From contig MBRE01000085.1 in the NCBI GenBank assembly GCA_001698425.1, positions 1 to 64,000 on the forward strand: a stretch of DNA of 64,000 bases, given 5' to 3'. The notes beneath the pieces are model-generated. The model saw only the letters and a list, made by a program, of their open reading frames with translations. It searched no databases and was not told the DNA's origin. Shown here piece by piece: positions 34,012 to 43,580 of this stretch (its first letter is position 1; each line of letters opens with the position of its first letter). The position numbers were made by a program, and so were the translations under genes. This stretch comes from Oscillatoriales cyanobacterium USR001. Lineage in GTDB: Bacteria > Cyanobacteriota > Cyanobacteriia > Cyanobacteriales > Microcoleaceae.

Positions 34012-34821
34012 ATGATTAGATTCTCAACGCCTTTACTATTGCTAAGATACAGCCACTGGTTAGATGCCATAGCCATCTTAGCGTGGGGAATTTTACTGCT
34101 AAAATATTGGATAACTGGGAAATTAAACATTCTCATTCATCCCAATTACTTTGGCTTAACCTTAGCAGCAGGAATCGCCTTAATTGCCATTGGTAGTTTG
34201 AAAATCTATGAACTATACCAGATTGAACAGCAGCGAAAAACCGTGCGCCAATTACAGGTAATTGAGGCAACTAAGATAGATCCAGCGCAACATATCACTT
34301 TATTTCCTCCTGCTTGGAGCAGTATTTTATTATCGATCGTCGCAGCGATTGGATTAATAATTACCCCAAAAACATTTAGTAGTCAGACAGCTTTAGAGCG
34401 AGGAATTACTGAATCCTTACCCCTGACGCGAATGCAGCCTCAAGAATTTCGGAATATCGCCAAACCAGAACAGCGATCGCTTATAGAATGGGTAAGAATA
34501 TTAAATTTTAATCCCGAACCAGACTCATACAACGGTCAAAAAGTTAAAGTTCAAGGCTTCGTAATTCATCCGCCATCCCTGTCAACTGAATACATTTGGA
34601 TTGCCCGTTTTGTGATTACTTGTTGCGCCGCTGATGCTTATCCAATAGGATTACCAGTTAAACTGCAATTAGGACAAAATCGCGCCATTTTTCCCGCAGA
34701 TAGTTGGTTAGAAATTGAAGGCGAAATGATTACAGAAGAACTACAAGGTAAGCGCAAATTGGTAATTAATTCATCATCCCTAAAACCAATTCCAGAACCC
34801 AAAAATCCCTATAATTATTAG
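34012..34821 (+). CDS. TIGR03943/DUF1980 family permease subunit (YcgQ-type)
   Basis: The protein has 269 residues. Two or three N-terminal hydrophobic segments (about 15-33, 45-65, 105-122) are followed by a soluble domain with YNGQKVKVQGFVIHPP (an OB-like strand pair) and the family signature RFVITCCAADAYPIGLPV. In Bacillus and cyanobacteria these genes sit next to a DUF318 permease, as here. Function is inferred from pairing. The start codon directly follows tandem repeats, so translation initiation may depend on coupling or a leaderless mode. Confidence 0.85.
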   Translation: MIRFSTPLLLLRYSHWLDAIAILAWGILLLKYWITGKLNILIHPNYFGLTLAAGIALIAIGSLKIYELYQIEQQRKTVRQLQVIEATKIDPAQHITLFPPAWSSILLSIVAAIGLIITPKTFSSQTALERGITESLPLTRMQPQEFRNIAKPEQRSLIEWVRILNFNPEPDSYNGQKVKVQGFVIHPPSLSTEYIWIARFVITCCAADAYPIGLPVKLQLGQNRAIFPADSWLEIEGEMITEELQGKRKLVINSSSLKPIPEPKNPYNY

Positions 34822-34919
34822 TTATTAGTTAACAGTTAACAGTTAACAGTTAACAAATAACAGTTAACAAATAACAGTTAACAAATAACCAATAACCAAT
34901 AACCAATAACCAATAACAA
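34822..34919. repeat. Heptanucleotide tandem repeats (AACAGTT, AACAAAT, AACCAAT)
   Basis: The units form three sub-blocks that fill the gap and end directly at the next ATG. Confidence 0.8.
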
Positions 34920-36497
34920 ATGACTTCACAAATAAAAAAGATAAAATTCGGCGAACCCCTCGATCGCATTGCCATTATAATGATGCTCTTACTGAGTGTA
35001 TTAATTGCTCTGTTGCTCGTATTTGGTGGCGATAGCAAAGCAGCAAAAGTACGAGATTTTAGCTGGCAAGAAAAACAAATTGGGGCTGAAGATACTGGTT
35101 TTATTCTCACATTTAATCGACCGATGAATCATGCCAGCGTCGAGAAAAACTTACGCATCGATCCACCTCTTCCTGGCAAATTTAGCTGGGCTGGTCGCCG
35201 CATGGCTTATACTTTAATAGAGCCAATTCCTTATGGAACTACCTACAGCATACAACTGCAAGGAGCTACAGATAAATTTCACGAAGAAACCACACAAACT
35301 GCATCCTCAGAGACACCAATTAAAAAGCAGGGAGGATTAATTCAACCATTTACAGGTTTTTTTCGCAGCCGCGATCGCGCCTTTGCTTACATAGGAATTA
35401 AAGGCGAAGAACAAGGGAGATTAATGTTAGTTAATCTGACAACAGAACCCAAACCGATCGCGCTAACTCCTAAAGATTTAGTGGTAATGGACTTTAAACC
35501 TTATCCCAAAGGTAATAAAATTTTATTTTCTGCAACAGATCGCTCCAATTTTTCAAATTTTGGTACCAGTTTAGAACAGGAATTATACACAGTAACCACC
35601 GGGATTCATCCCCGATCCCCTGGTGAAGAAATACCCAAGCCAGAACCAGTAGGAAGAATCGACAAAATTTTAGATTCTAAAGAGTACCAAAACCTCAAGT
35701 TTGACCTTTCTGCTGACGGTAAAATCATCGTAGTTCAAAGAGTCAATCGGCGCAATCCAACGGGAGATAATAATCCTTGGATTTTAGTAGAAGGCGAAAA
35801 ACCTCGGCGTTTAGAAAATCAACAAGGAGGAGATTTTCTAATTAGACCCGATAATAAATCTATGGTGATTTCCCAAAAGCAAGGATTAGCGATTGTCCCC
35901 CTAAAAGCTGAAGCCGATCCCGTAGAATTTTTACCAAAATTTGCACAGGTATTGAGTCTAGCGCCCGATAATTCAGCGGCGGCTTATGTCAAGTACAATA
36001 CAGACTATACAAGGTCGCTTTTCGTGTTAACTAATCAAGGCGAAGAACAAGAAATCGTCCGTATTCCTGGGAGTATTCTTAGCGTCCAATTTGACCCTAG
36101 AACGCTCAAAAACCAGCGGGTGATGCGGATCTATTGTCTGTTAACAGAACGGCTAAAAACTGAAGAGTATAAAGAACAACCATTCATTGCAGCGATCGAT
36201 CTGATCAAAGAAAAAGGAAATTTAATTGGCACAATTAAACCTCTATTAATTTTACCGAATCAAATAGATACTCAAATGAGTTTATCCCCAGATGGGCTAG
36301 TTTTAATATTCGATCAGTCCGTAACCGCTACCAATTCTACAAAAGCCGACACTCCCCGTACTAAAGGTGGAGAAGCGATCGCCACTAGCCGTCTTTGGCT
36401 GTTACCATTAATAGACATACCCGCAGATGGTTCTCAAGCAAAATTGCAACCTGAAGAACTACCTTTCGCTGGCTTTCATCCCCGTTGGCTACCATAA
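34920..36497 (+). CDS. Membrane-anchored Ig-like and beta-propeller protein
   Basis: The protein has 525 residues. A transmembrane helix (about 18-40) anchors an SbsA-type Ig-like domain (about 58-115, TGFILTFNRPMNHASVEKNL, then YGTTYSIQL) followed by repeated WD40/TolB-like blades (KPYPKGNKILFSATD, FDLSADGKIIVVQR, SLSPDGLVLIFDQS). The likely location is periplasmic. It follows the permease pair across tandem repeats and may share their transcript. No enzymatic motif is seen; a role in cell-envelope binding is only a guess. Confidence 0.7.
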   Translation: MTSQIKKIKFGEPLDRIAIIMMLLLSVLIALLLVFGGDSKAAKVRDFSWQEKQIGAEDTGFILTFNRPMNHASVEKNLRIDPPLPGKFSWAGRRMAYTLIEPIPYGTTYSIQLQGATDKFHEETTQTASSETPIKKQGGLIQPFTGFFRSRDRAFAYIGIKGEEQGRLMLVNLTTEPKPIALTPKDLVVMDFKPYPKGNKILFSATDRSNFSNFGTSLEQELYTVTTGIHPRSPGEEIPKPEPVGRIDKILDSKEYQNLKFDLSADGKIIVVQRVNRRNPTGDNNPWILVEGEKPRRLENQQGGDFLIRPDNKSMVISQKQGLAIVPLKAEADPVEFLPKFAQVLSLAPDNSAAAYVKYNTDYTRSLFVLTNQGEEQEIVRIPGSILSVQFDPRTLKNQRVMRIYCLLTERLKTEEYKEQPFIAAIDLIKEKGNLIGTIKPLLILPNQIDTQMSLSPDGLVLIFDQSVTATNSTKADTPRTKGGEAIATSRLWLLPLIDIPADGSQAKLQPEELPFAGFHPRWLP

Positions 36498-36532
36498 ATG
36501 ATTAAAAATGACTTTTGTTCGATCTAATTTTC

Positions 36533-36560
36533 TTTACATTCGGATCTTCTGTGCTATATT
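36533..36560 (+). promoter_or_regulatory. Promoter of the first glycosyltransferase gene
   Basis: TTTACA (36533-36538) and TATATT (36555-36560) are separated by 16 bases. The position supports the ATG at 36588 rather than the GTG at 36570, which would lie at the transcription start. Confidence 0.5.
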
Positions 36561-36587
36561 AGATGCTAAGTGACTTGGAAAAAAACA

Positions 36588-37553
36588 ATGAAAGACTTTG
36601 GTATAATAGTTGGTTGTTGTAACCAGGATTACAATTTTGCCGAAGGAGTTTGTGCCAGCATTAGGTATTTTATGGAGGATGTTCCTATTTGCTTGTTAGT
36701 GGATGGGATCTCTTCCTTTGAAGTTCGAGCAATGGAAAGAACCTATGGCGTTTCTGTACTCAATCACATCAATATCTCCAGTGACTTTTTGAAAAAACAC
36801 AGCTTTGGTTGGGCCTTAAACAAGATGATTTGTTTTTGGGAAAGTCCTTGGGAACATTTTCTTTACATGGACTCAGATACCAATGCTTGGGGAAATATTC
36901 TTAAGAAAGTTCCCCATTTAAAAGAATACGATATGGTCATAGATAAACCTACTTCTGAATACTCTGATGAAGATATTTGTCGGTGGTTTTTCGATATCCC
37001 TCAACTAGAAAAGCACTTTCCTAATTTTAATTGGAAAGCTCACCGAAACGATTATGTTTGTCCTGGTGTCATCTTTGGCAGACGAAATATTTTCAGTTTG
37101 GATGAATACAAGGAACTCCTAGAGTTTAACTCCAGTCATCCCGGATTATTTAAAATGGGAGATATGGGGTTTTTAAATTTTTTAATTTTTCGGGCTGTGG
37201 ACGAAGGAAGATTAAAACTTTGTCAAGAGGATATTCAATTTCTGATGCCAGATTTTGATATGGATTACATCGAAAAACGTTTTCCTTTTGATGAAAAAGG
37301 TCCTGTTTGTAAAGATGAAGATATAACTTTAATCCACTGGGCTGGTCCGAAACCTGCACCTTTCAGTAGAACAGTTTATGGCAAGCCGATGACTTTCTTC
37401 CGCCGAAAGTTTTTGGAGGATGCTTGGAATTCTCAAGGTTTAGGCACGGAAGTGCTTCTCAAAGCGGAAGATTTAAAACGATATTACTTCTTGTACAGAA
37501 ATAAACTTCGCAAGAAGTTTAGGCAGTTTAAAAAGAAGTTAGCGCAAAAGTAA
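36588..37553 (+). CDS. Glycosyltransferase-like protein (GT-A fold)
   Basis: The protein has 321 residues. It begins with a Rossmann-like strand (GIIVGCCNQDYNFAEG), has LLVDGIS and a DxD-like metal site FLYMDSDTNAW (about residues 87-97), and ends in a basic tail. This fits nucleotide-diphospho-sugar transferases of the GT-A fold, soluble and cytoplasmic. VCPGVIFGRR and LIHWAGP near the C-terminus resemble GT8-like enzymes, but the family is not certain. It opens the exopolysaccharide locus and converges with the epimerase gene. Confidence 0.65.
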   Translation: MKDFGIIVGCCNQDYNFAEGVCASIRYFMEDVPICLLVDGISSFEVRAMERTYGVSVLNHINISSDFLKKHSFGWALNKMICFWESPWEHFLYMDSDTNAWGNILKKVPHLKEYDMVIDKPTSEYSDEDICRWFFDIPQLEKHFPNFNWKAHRNDYVCPGVIFGRRNIFSLDEYKELLEFNSSHPGLFKMGDMGFLNFLIFRAVDEGRLKLCQEDIQFLMPDFDMDYIEKRFPFDEKGPVCKDEDITLIHWAGPKPAPFSRTVYGKPMTFFRRKFLEDAWNSQGLGTEVLLKAEDLKRYYFLYRNKLRKKFRQFKKKLAQK

Positions 37554-37590
37554 GGAATAGAATTAATTTTCATTCCATAGTAATTCGGTT

Positions 37591-37632
37591 GTTTGTAGTA
37601 AGCGCTTTAGCGCTAAAGCGCTTACTACGAAC
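37591..37632. terminator. 42-bp palindrome between convergent genes
   Basis: TAGTAAGCGCTTTAGCGCTAAAGCGCTTACTA is a near-perfect palindrome, with one mismatched pair near the ends. The direct repeat TTTCATTCCATAGT occurs on both sides. It may terminate both converging transcripts or be a mobile REP-like element. Confidence 0.55.
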
Positions 37633-37646
37633 CTTTCATTCCATAG

Positions 37647-38726
37647 TTATGCAGCCATTTCTTTTTGCCAGCGATCGCGGTTAAATTCGTAAATCTCCTC
37701 AAGAATTTGTTTCACATTATATTTCATTTTCCATTCAGGATAATGACTGGCAAATCGTCCATTATCGCTAATCCACCAAATGTGATCGCCAACTCGATTG
37801 GTTTCCCCATAATTCCAATTCATTTTGCGGCCAGTAATTTCCTCACACATTTGAATTCCTTCTAGCATCGAACAATTGCTATGACGACCACCCCCGGCAT
37901 TATAAACTTCTGCCACTCTAGGGGCTTTGAAAAATTCATAAAATGCCGCAATTAAATCTGCACTATGAATATTATCGCGGACTTGTTTACCTTTGTAGCC
38001 AAAAACTGTGTAAGCAGTCCCCATTGCGGCACACTTCATTAAATAAGCTAAAAAGCCATGCAATTGAGTCCCAGAGTGGTTTGGTCCCGTTAGACATCCG
38101 CCACGAAAACAGGCAGTTTTCATATTAAAATATCGCCCATATTCCTGAACTAAAACGTCGGCTGCTACCTTAGAAGCACCAAACAAACTATGTAGGGTGT
38201 GGTCAATGGACATATCTTCTCGAATGCCGCCTGAATATGTATGATTAGGATCGATTTCCCAACGATGCTCTAATTCTATCAGGGGCAAACGGTTAGGAGT
38301 ATCGCCGTAAACCTTGTTAGTTGAAGTGAAAATAAAAGGAGCTTCAATGGCATATTGACGGGTGGCTTCCAGAAGGTTTAGCGTGCCATTGGCGTTAACA
38401 GTAAAATCCGTTAGGGGTTCCCGCGCCGCCCAATCGTGAGAGGGTTGAGCCGCTGTGTGAATCACTAACTTAATATCAGCACCATACTGCTGAAAAACCT
38501 TGGCGATCGCTTCGTAATCCCGAATATCTACTTCTACATGGTGATATTTGGCTTTTAACGATTGTTCAAGACGTTGCCGATTCCAAGTGGTAGAGGCATC
38601 GTCTCCGAAAAATACGCGGCGCATATCATTATCAATTCCTACTACATCAAAGCCTTGGTTAGCAAAGAAATTCGATGCTTCAGAACCAATTAAACCAGCC
38701 GATCCAGTAATGATTACAACGCTCAT
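37647..38726 (-). CDS. NAD-dependent nucleotide-sugar epimerase (CDP-paratose/tyvelose epimerase-like)
   Basis: The protein has 359 residues, an extended short-chain dehydrogenase. The NAD site is [14 protein letters not shown] (7-20), [15 protein letters not shown] and [10 protein letters not shown] mark the active cleft, and [11 protein letters not shown] sits where the YxxxK catalytic pair is expected. The Lys is present and the Tyr position reads Phe, as I also recall for part of this family. It is closest to CDP-paratose 2-epimerase (RfbE) types. It should modify a sugar nucleotide used by the neighbouring glycosyltransferases. It is first cytoplasmic step of the minus-strand gene group 37.6-42.2 kb, though it lies last in that transcript direction. 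Confidence 0.8.
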   Translation of the reverse strand: MSVVIITGSAGLIGSEASNFFANQGFDVVGIDNDMRRVFFGDDASTTWNRQRLEQSLKAKYHHVEVDIRDYEAIAKVFQQYGADIKLVIHTAAQPSHDWAAREPLTDFTVNANGTLNLLEATRQYAIEAPFIFTSTNKVYGDTPNRLPLIELEHRWEIDPNHTYSGGIREDMSIDHTLHSLFGASKVAADVLVQEYGRYFNMKTACFRGGCLTGPNHSGTQLHGFLAYLMKCAAMGTAYTVFGYKGKQVRDNIHSADLIAAFYEFFKAPRVAEVYNAGGGRHSNCSMLEGIQMCEEITGRKMNWNYGETNRVGDHIWWISDNGRFASHYPEWKMKYNVKQILEEIYEFNRDRWQKEMAA

Positions 38727-38760
38727 TGGATTTTAGATTTTAGATTTTAGATTTTGGATT
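38727..38760. repeat. Short tandem repeat (ATTTTAG)
   Basis: A 7-bp unit is repeated about four times directly upstream of the epimerase start codon, so no ribosome binding site is visible there. Confidence 0.7.
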
Positions 38761-38834
38761 TTGTAGCTGTTATTTGTAATTTGTTGCAGAGACTTTTGTG
38801 CCTACAACTCCTAACTAATAACGAATGCACCCGA

Positions 38835-40070
38835 TTAAGCTTTATCTTTTTGTTGGGTGAGGAGGTCTTCGCATAATTGAGCAAAGAATTTACCCTTAAC
38901 ATCCCAATCATATACTTCTCTGACTCGTTTTTTACCTGCTTCACCCATACGCGATCGTAACTCAGGATCGTCTGCCAAACGCGCGATCGCCTCAGCTAGA
39001 CCCTGTACGGCACTATGAGGATCGATCGCAGGCACTTTTATCCCCGTTTCCTCCGTTACTTGAGTCGTTGGCCCCCCCAAATCCAAACAAATGACTGGAC
39101 GACCCACACCCATCATCTCCGTACAAACGAAACCCCCGGAGTCGTGGAGACTGGGGTGAAGCAAAACGTGCGACTCTCCCATTTTAGAAAGCGTCGAGGT
39201 GCGAGGTAAACTCCCCCAGAAAATAATTCGATCGGCTATTCCCAATTCTGCGGCCAAAGCCTCTAAACCTTGCCTTTCAGGACCATCCCCCACAATCCAG
39301 TATTCCGCTTGCTTCAGTTTTGCTAAAGCAAAAGCTCGAATCCCCAGATGCACTCCTTTCCAGTGCAACAAACGACCCACACTCAGAAACCTAACGGGGT
39401 TGCTCAGAGGTGCTTGATATTGTTCGAGGATTTTAATTTCTGACTGAGATAAACCGACTTGGGAGAATATTTGAACATTTTTTGCCTTCAACCATCGCAA
39501 GCGGGCGGCGGTTTCTTCAGTAGTAGCAAGGGCGATCGCGCTACGGCGAGCAGTAAGTCCCACAAAAGGATCGCGCTCCCCCACTGCTTGAGCTAATTCC
39601 CGCAAAGTTTCATAGATTTTCCCTCGTCGGCTAAAATCTTTCCAAAAAGGTTTAGGCGCTGCTTCTGCACCGCCAACTGGTCCCCAAATGAAAGGCTGCG
39701 GCATTAAGGCAAGAAAACTCGGCGACCAATGTTTGACATAAGTAACGTGATGTATTACATCAAAACCAATTTCGCGATTCAATTTTCGGGCTGTAAAATA
39801 AGCCCAAATTTGCCATAGGTAATAGTGAAGTTGCAGTAAACCTTGTTTCCCTTTCCAATCTTCACTCCACCCAAAAGGATCGAAGTAAACAAAGTGCAGA
39901 TTTGGTACTGGATTGTCAGCTAATTCAGCTTCAATAAACGAACGGCAAAAAGTCCGAGTAAATACCCAAGTTTCGTGATATTTAGCAGCTTGTAAAACTG
40001 TATTCCAGCCTACTCCTTCTTCGGAGCCAAGATTGGGTTCGCAAGCAAAGGCAGATAACAGAATTTTCAT
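38835..40070 (-). CDS. GT4-family glycosyltransferase
   Basis: The protein has 411 residues with the GT-B fold. The N-terminal domain starts ILLSAFACEPNLGSEEGVGW; a middle HHVTYVKHWSPSF region; the C-terminal domain has FLSVGRLLHWKGVHL, the nucleotide-binding WIVGDGPER, and the E-x7-E motif SGGFVCTEMMGVGRP. It transfers a sugar from a nucleotide donor with retention and is cytoplasmic or membrane-peripheral. It lies in the exopolysaccharide locus between the epimerase and a second GT4 gene. Confidence 0.88.
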   Translation of the reverse strand: MKILLSAFACEPNLGSEEGVGWNTVLQAAKYHETWVFTRTFCRSFIEAELADNPVPNLHFVYFDPFGWSEDWKGKQGLLQLHYYLWQIWAYFTARKLNREIGFDVIHHVTYVKHWSPSFLALMPQPFIWGPVGGAEAAPKPFWKDFSRRGKIYETLRELAQAVGERDPFVGLTARRSAIALATTEETAARLRWLKAKNVQIFSQVGLSQSEIKILEQYQAPLSNPVRFLSVGRLLHWKGVHLGIRAFALAKLKQAEYWIVGDGPERQGLEALAAELGIADRIIFWGSLPRTSTLSKMGESHVLLHPSLHDSGGFVCTEMMGVGRPVICLDLGGPTTQVTEETGIKVPAIDPHSAVQGLAEAIARLADDPELRSRMGEAGKKRVREVYDWDVKGKFFAQLCEDLLTQQKDKA

Positions 40071-40074
40071 TGGT

Positions 40075-40128
40075 AATGGTTAGTGGTTAGTGGTTAATAG
40101 TTAGTGGTTAATTGATTGCCATTAACAA
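40075..40128. repeat. Short tandem repeat (GGTTAGT)
   Basis: A 7-bp repeat (GGTTAGT and variants) fills the short gap between two glycosyltransferase genes. Confidence 0.6.
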
Positions 40129-41289
40129 CTAACCATTCCCCATTAAAAAAGATGTTACTTCGATATATGCTTGGGCAGCAGTTTCGGGAGTTTTTTGAGC
40201 AATTATCTGGCGCGATCGATCTCCCATCGACTTAATCAAATCTGGATTATCCAAAAAGCGCCCCATCGCCTCAGCTAAACCTAAAGAATCGTGAGGATCG
40301 AAAATATAACCATTTTCCCCTTCCGCAATCAACTCACAAGCAGCCGCACCATTTGAGCATAATATCGGTTTACCAAAAACCATCGCCTCTGGTACTACCA
40401 TCCCCCAAACATCCTCAAAAGTCGGAAATACAAAAATATCAGCCTGTTGAAAGTAAGCACCCAAATTTCCATATTCTACCCATCCAGCCCACAGCACTTG
40501 CTCTTCTAAATTACGCTCTTTAATAAAAGCTTCCAACTCTTCTCTTTGATCTCCTTGACCAACAATTAACAACGAGTAATCGGTATAACCTTGATTTTTG
40601 AGTATAGCGCAAGCTTCTAAAAGCGTCTTAATTCCCTTTCTTGCAGTGATCCTTCCCACATACAGAAAAATTGGGCGTTTTAACTCCAAATTTGGTGGTT
40701 TAGTTTCCTCTAAACGTTTTAGCAACGCTCCTGAATCTGGGACAAGATAAGTTCTAGTAAAAATTTTTTCCTCTGGTACATTCAGCACTTCCATCAGATA
40801 TTGTTTGCCAGCATTGCTGTTAGAAACAAAAGCGTCAGCAAACCGCACCAGTATCCGGCGAACAAAGGTGCGAAAACTGGAATCTCGAAAGTCGGTATTA
40901 GGGGAACTACCATCATAAATAATTGCAATTTTCCAACCCATCAGCGGCTTTAAAAAGGCTACAATTACAGTCCATAAAGAGAAAGCTTGAGGAAATACAA
41001 CGTGAGGGCGAAATTCTAGTAGATAGCCAATAATCGCTGGCGAGACGACAATAAACCCGCGATCGTATCCTGTTTCTATCTTTGTCGTCTCCACAAAACT
41101 CGTCTTTCCTACTAGCTGAATTGCCGACGATCCCGGCATTTTTGGATCGAATCCCGGCCAAACCCCACCAGTATAAAATACAGTATCCTTAAAAACCTTG
41201 GTAAACTCTCTTAAAACTGGCTGCCAGTAGGCTCCTAGTCCTACTTCTGGTACTAGCCAAGCGACGCGAAACTCATTTTTTTCAACCAT
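40129..41289 (-). CDS. GT4-family glycosyltransferase
   Basis: The protein has 386 residues from ATG 41289, one base past the stop of the upstream gene and with AAGG ahead of it; a GTG at 41298 would add three residues. GT-B fold: N-terminal VAWLVPEVGLGAYW, C-terminal FLYVGRITARKGIKTLLEA, LLIVGQGDQ and the E-x7-E motif FVFPTFEDVWGMVVPEAM. The donor and acceptor are unknown. The tight spacing to the GT2 gene implies coupled translation. Confidence 0.88.
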   Translation of the reverse strand: MVEKNEFRVAWLVPEVGLGAYWQPVLREFTKVFKDTVFYTGGVWPGFDPKMPGSSAIQLVGKTSFVETTKIETGYDRGFIVVSPAIIGYLLEFRPHVVFPQAFSLWTVIVAFLKPLMGWKIAIIYDGSSPNTDFRDSSFRTFVRRILVRFADAFVSNSNAGKQYLMEVLNVPEEKIFTRTYLVPDSGALLKRLEETKPPNLELKRPIFLYVGRITARKGIKTLLEACAILKNQGYTDYSLLIVGQGDQREELEAFIKERNLEEQVLWAGWVEYGNLGAYFQQADIFVFPTFEDVWGMVVPEAMVFGKPILCSNGAAACELIAEGENGYIFDPHDSLGLAEAMGRFLDNPDLIKSMGDRSRQIIAQKTPETAAQAYIEVTSFLMGNG

Positions 41290-41290
41290 C

Positions 41291-42199
41291 CTATTCACCT
41301 TTTGTTTTGTTTTTAGTTAATCCTAATTTGCTCAATACTGAAAGCCAAACTAATCTGCGATAAGGTAGCAACCAATAAATTGGCCACAACAAACCACCAT
41401 GCCGCTGAGTAAATACTTTCCATTCTTGAGCCGGTTGCAGGGTAGTATCTTTAAAGGATAAACCTTTCGGTTTGCTCATTTTATCCAATCCTTCGCTCAA
41501 ATTCTCCGCTGCCGTTTTTGTCACCTGCGGATTGAGGGAACAAGTGCCTAAATAGCCGGGAGCAATCCAAACTGTACACCCTTTCTTTCTAGCTCGTAAA
41601 CCATAATCCCAATCACCAATATAATGGACAAAAGCCGGATCGAGGTTGCCAACAACTTCCACAACACTGCGGGGAATTAATACGCAGTTGCCGTGCATCG
41701 TATCGCACATCTGAGGCTCTTTTGTTGGTTCGAGAACACCATATCGGAAGGGAAGAAAAGGATTATTTCGCACGACACCACCGTAAGTTGTTTGACCCGT
41801 TTGGGGGTCGCAGGTAGAACCGCCAATGATTGCTTTTGTTTCTCCTTTTTCTGATAAATTTTGATTAGTTTCTAGCAATTTACTTACTGTTTCTGGATAA
41901 ATAATAGTGTCGTCATTTAACCAGAGGTAGTAGTCAGGATCGTCTTTCATTGCTTCGCTGAAAGCCGCACGCATTCCTCCATTCCAAAATAGGTTCCCAT
42001 CGCCGGAAATAATCTTGACTTGAGGATAAGTTTGACGGACTGCATCGCTGGTGCCATCGGTACTGGCATCATCAACTAGATAGGCGGAAATATTAACATC
42101 GGCTGGAAGTATCTGGTTAAAAAGTGCCTCTAGGCAAGCCAATGTTTTTTGTTTGCGGTTGAAGCAAGTTAAAAGGGCGGCGATTTTAGTACGGTTCAT
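41291..42199 (-). CDS. GT2-family glycosyltransferase
   Basis: The protein has 302 residues from ATG 42199 (GGGAATA upstream). GT-A motifs: ALLTCFNRKQKTLACLEAL at the start, YLVDDASTDGTSDAV, and DYYLWLNDDTIIYPE with the DxD-like metal site. HGNCVLIPRSVVE and VHYIGDWDYGLRARKKG are typical of the rhamnosyl/galactofuranosyl branch. It adds one sugar to the growing unit on the cytoplasmic face. It starts a minus-strand run with the two GT4 genes and the epimerase gene. Confidence 0.88.
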   Translation of the reverse strand: MNRTKIAALLTCFNRKQKTLACLEALFNQILPADVNISAYLVDDASTDGTSDAVRQTYPQVKIISGDGNLFWNGGMRAAFSEAMKDDPDYYLWLNDDTIIYPETVSKLLETNQNLSEKGETKAIIGGSTCDPQTGQTTYGGVVRNNPFLPFRYGVLEPTKEPQMCDTMHGNCVLIPRSVVEVVGNLDPAFVHYIGDWDYGLRARKKGCTVWIAPGYLGTCSLNPQVTKTAAENLSEGLDKMSKPKGLSFKDTTLQPAQEWKVFTQRHGGLLWPIYWLLPYRRLVWLSVLSKLGLTKNKTKGE

Positions 42200-42610
42200 T
42201 ATTCCCAATTTTGCTGCTTTTAGCGATAGCCAAGGTGAAATTTACCAAGGAAAAAATCAGAGTTTTTCTCTTTACTTTGGAGTTGACAAAACATCGTTAA
42301 AAATAGATAAATAGCAAACAGTTGCATTTTATCACTCGCTCGGCGGTGGCAACCACCGTCACACAAATTTAATTTTGCATTTTTAATTTTTAATTAACTA
42401 GGTTGCCCCGTAAGGGTTTGGGGCAGGCACGGAGGCACTGCTCCTACAGAAAACTTCCTCATTATAGTTGACTCGCCAACTTTTTGGTGGTAAATTAGAA
42501 CCTAGAACTTAAATGAACAGGTCACGCCTGCAACCTTCCTACAAAAGTCATAATATTGATGAGTTCTACTAAGCAGGGATAGTTATAATCGTTGGAGTCG
42601 AACAGTTTAA
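42200..42610. other. Divergent promoter region of the polysaccharide locus
   Basis: About 400 bp separate the two divergent glycosyltransferase groups. A GTTGCCCCGTAAGGGTTTGG / GGGGCAGGCAC repeat lies at 42402-42432. TATAAT at 42584-42589, preceded by TAG as an extended -10, and TTGGAG at 42592-42597 fit the promoter and ribosome binding site of the gene at 42611. No gene is seen. Confidence 0.45.
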
Positions 42611-43555
42611 ATGCCAGACTTTCAGGTAAAAACTCCTATTGTTTTTGTAATTTTTAATCGAGTTGATACTACCGAAAAAGTCTTTGAGGCGATTCGGCAA
42701 GTTAAACCACCTAAGCTATTAGTAATTGCTGACGGTCCCCGTACTCACAAGCCTGGGGAATCTGAAAAGTGCGCTGCTGTGCGTGGGATTATCGATCGCG
42801 TTGATTGGGAATGTGAAGTTCTCAAGAATTATTCAGAAATTAATTTAGGTTGCCGCGATCGCATTTCTAGCGGCTTTGACTGGGTATTTAATACGGTAGA
42901 GGAAGCAATTATTCTCGAAGATGATTGTTTGCCAGACCCCACATTTTTCCCTTTTTGCGAACAATTATTAGAGCATTATCGAGATGACAAACGAATCATG
43001 TCAATCGCTGGTGTGAATTTACAATTAGGGAAAAAAAGAACAGAAGACAGTTACTATTTTTCGCGTTTTAGTAATTGCTGGGGATGGGCAACTTGGCGCA
43101 GAGCATGGCAATACTATGATATTGACATGAAGTGCTGGCCGCAACTTCGGGGAACAGATTTTCTCCAAAATTTATTAGCCGATCCTCAATCTGCTAAAGT
43201 TTGGGATGATGCTTTTCAAGTTTCATACGATGGAACTGTTAACAATTGGTTTTTTAGATGGCTATTTACTTGTTGGGTGCAAAATGGACTTGCCATTATT
43301 CCAGAAAAAAATTTAGTTTCTAATATTGGATTTGGTAATCAAGCCACCCATACTTCAGGAGAAGATAGTATATACAGTAATATGCCAACCATACCAATGA
43401 CCTTTCCTTTAAAGCATCCAAACCACATTATCCGAAATTTTGCAGCCGATCGATTCACTCAAATCACTTTCTATGATTATCATCCTCCATTGATCAGGCG
43501 CATTAAGAAAAAATTAAATAAGTTATTTGGGGTGACAATATTTAACATTGAATAA
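42611..43555 (+). CDS. Glycosyltransferase-like protein (HlpA-like GT-A)
   Basis: The protein has 314 residues. It starts IVFVIFNRVDTTEKVFEAI, has LLVIADGPRTHKPGE, and IILEDDCLPDPTFFPF as the metal-binding DDC motif, followed by CWGWATWRRAWQYYD. This is the pattern of GT2-like proteins sometimes annotated hemolytic protein HlpA in polysaccharide loci. It is soluble. The next gene (acetyltransferase) begins 25 bases after its stop. Confidence 0.75.
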   Translation: MPDFQVKTPIVFVIFNRVDTTEKVFEAIRQVKPPKLLVIADGPRTHKPGESEKCAAVRGIIDRVDWECEVLKNYSEINLGCRDRISSGFDWVFNTVEEAIILEDDCLPDPTFFPFCEQLLEHYRDDKRIMSIAGVNLQLGKKRTEDSYYFSRFSNCWGWATWRRAWQYYDIDMKCWPQLRGTDFLQNLLADPQSAKVWDDAFQVSYDGTVNNWFFRWLFTCWVQNGLAIIPEKNLVSNIGFGNQATHTSGEDSIYSNMPTIPMTFPLKHPNHIIRNFAADRFTQITFYDYHPPLIRRIKKKLNKLFGVTIFNIE

Positions 43556-43580
43556 GTTAACAAGACAGGAGTTACTAACA

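Noticed and set aside
37554-37646. Small gene in the convergent spacer
   Set aside because: The spacer is filled by the palindrome; no frame with start and ribosome binding site.
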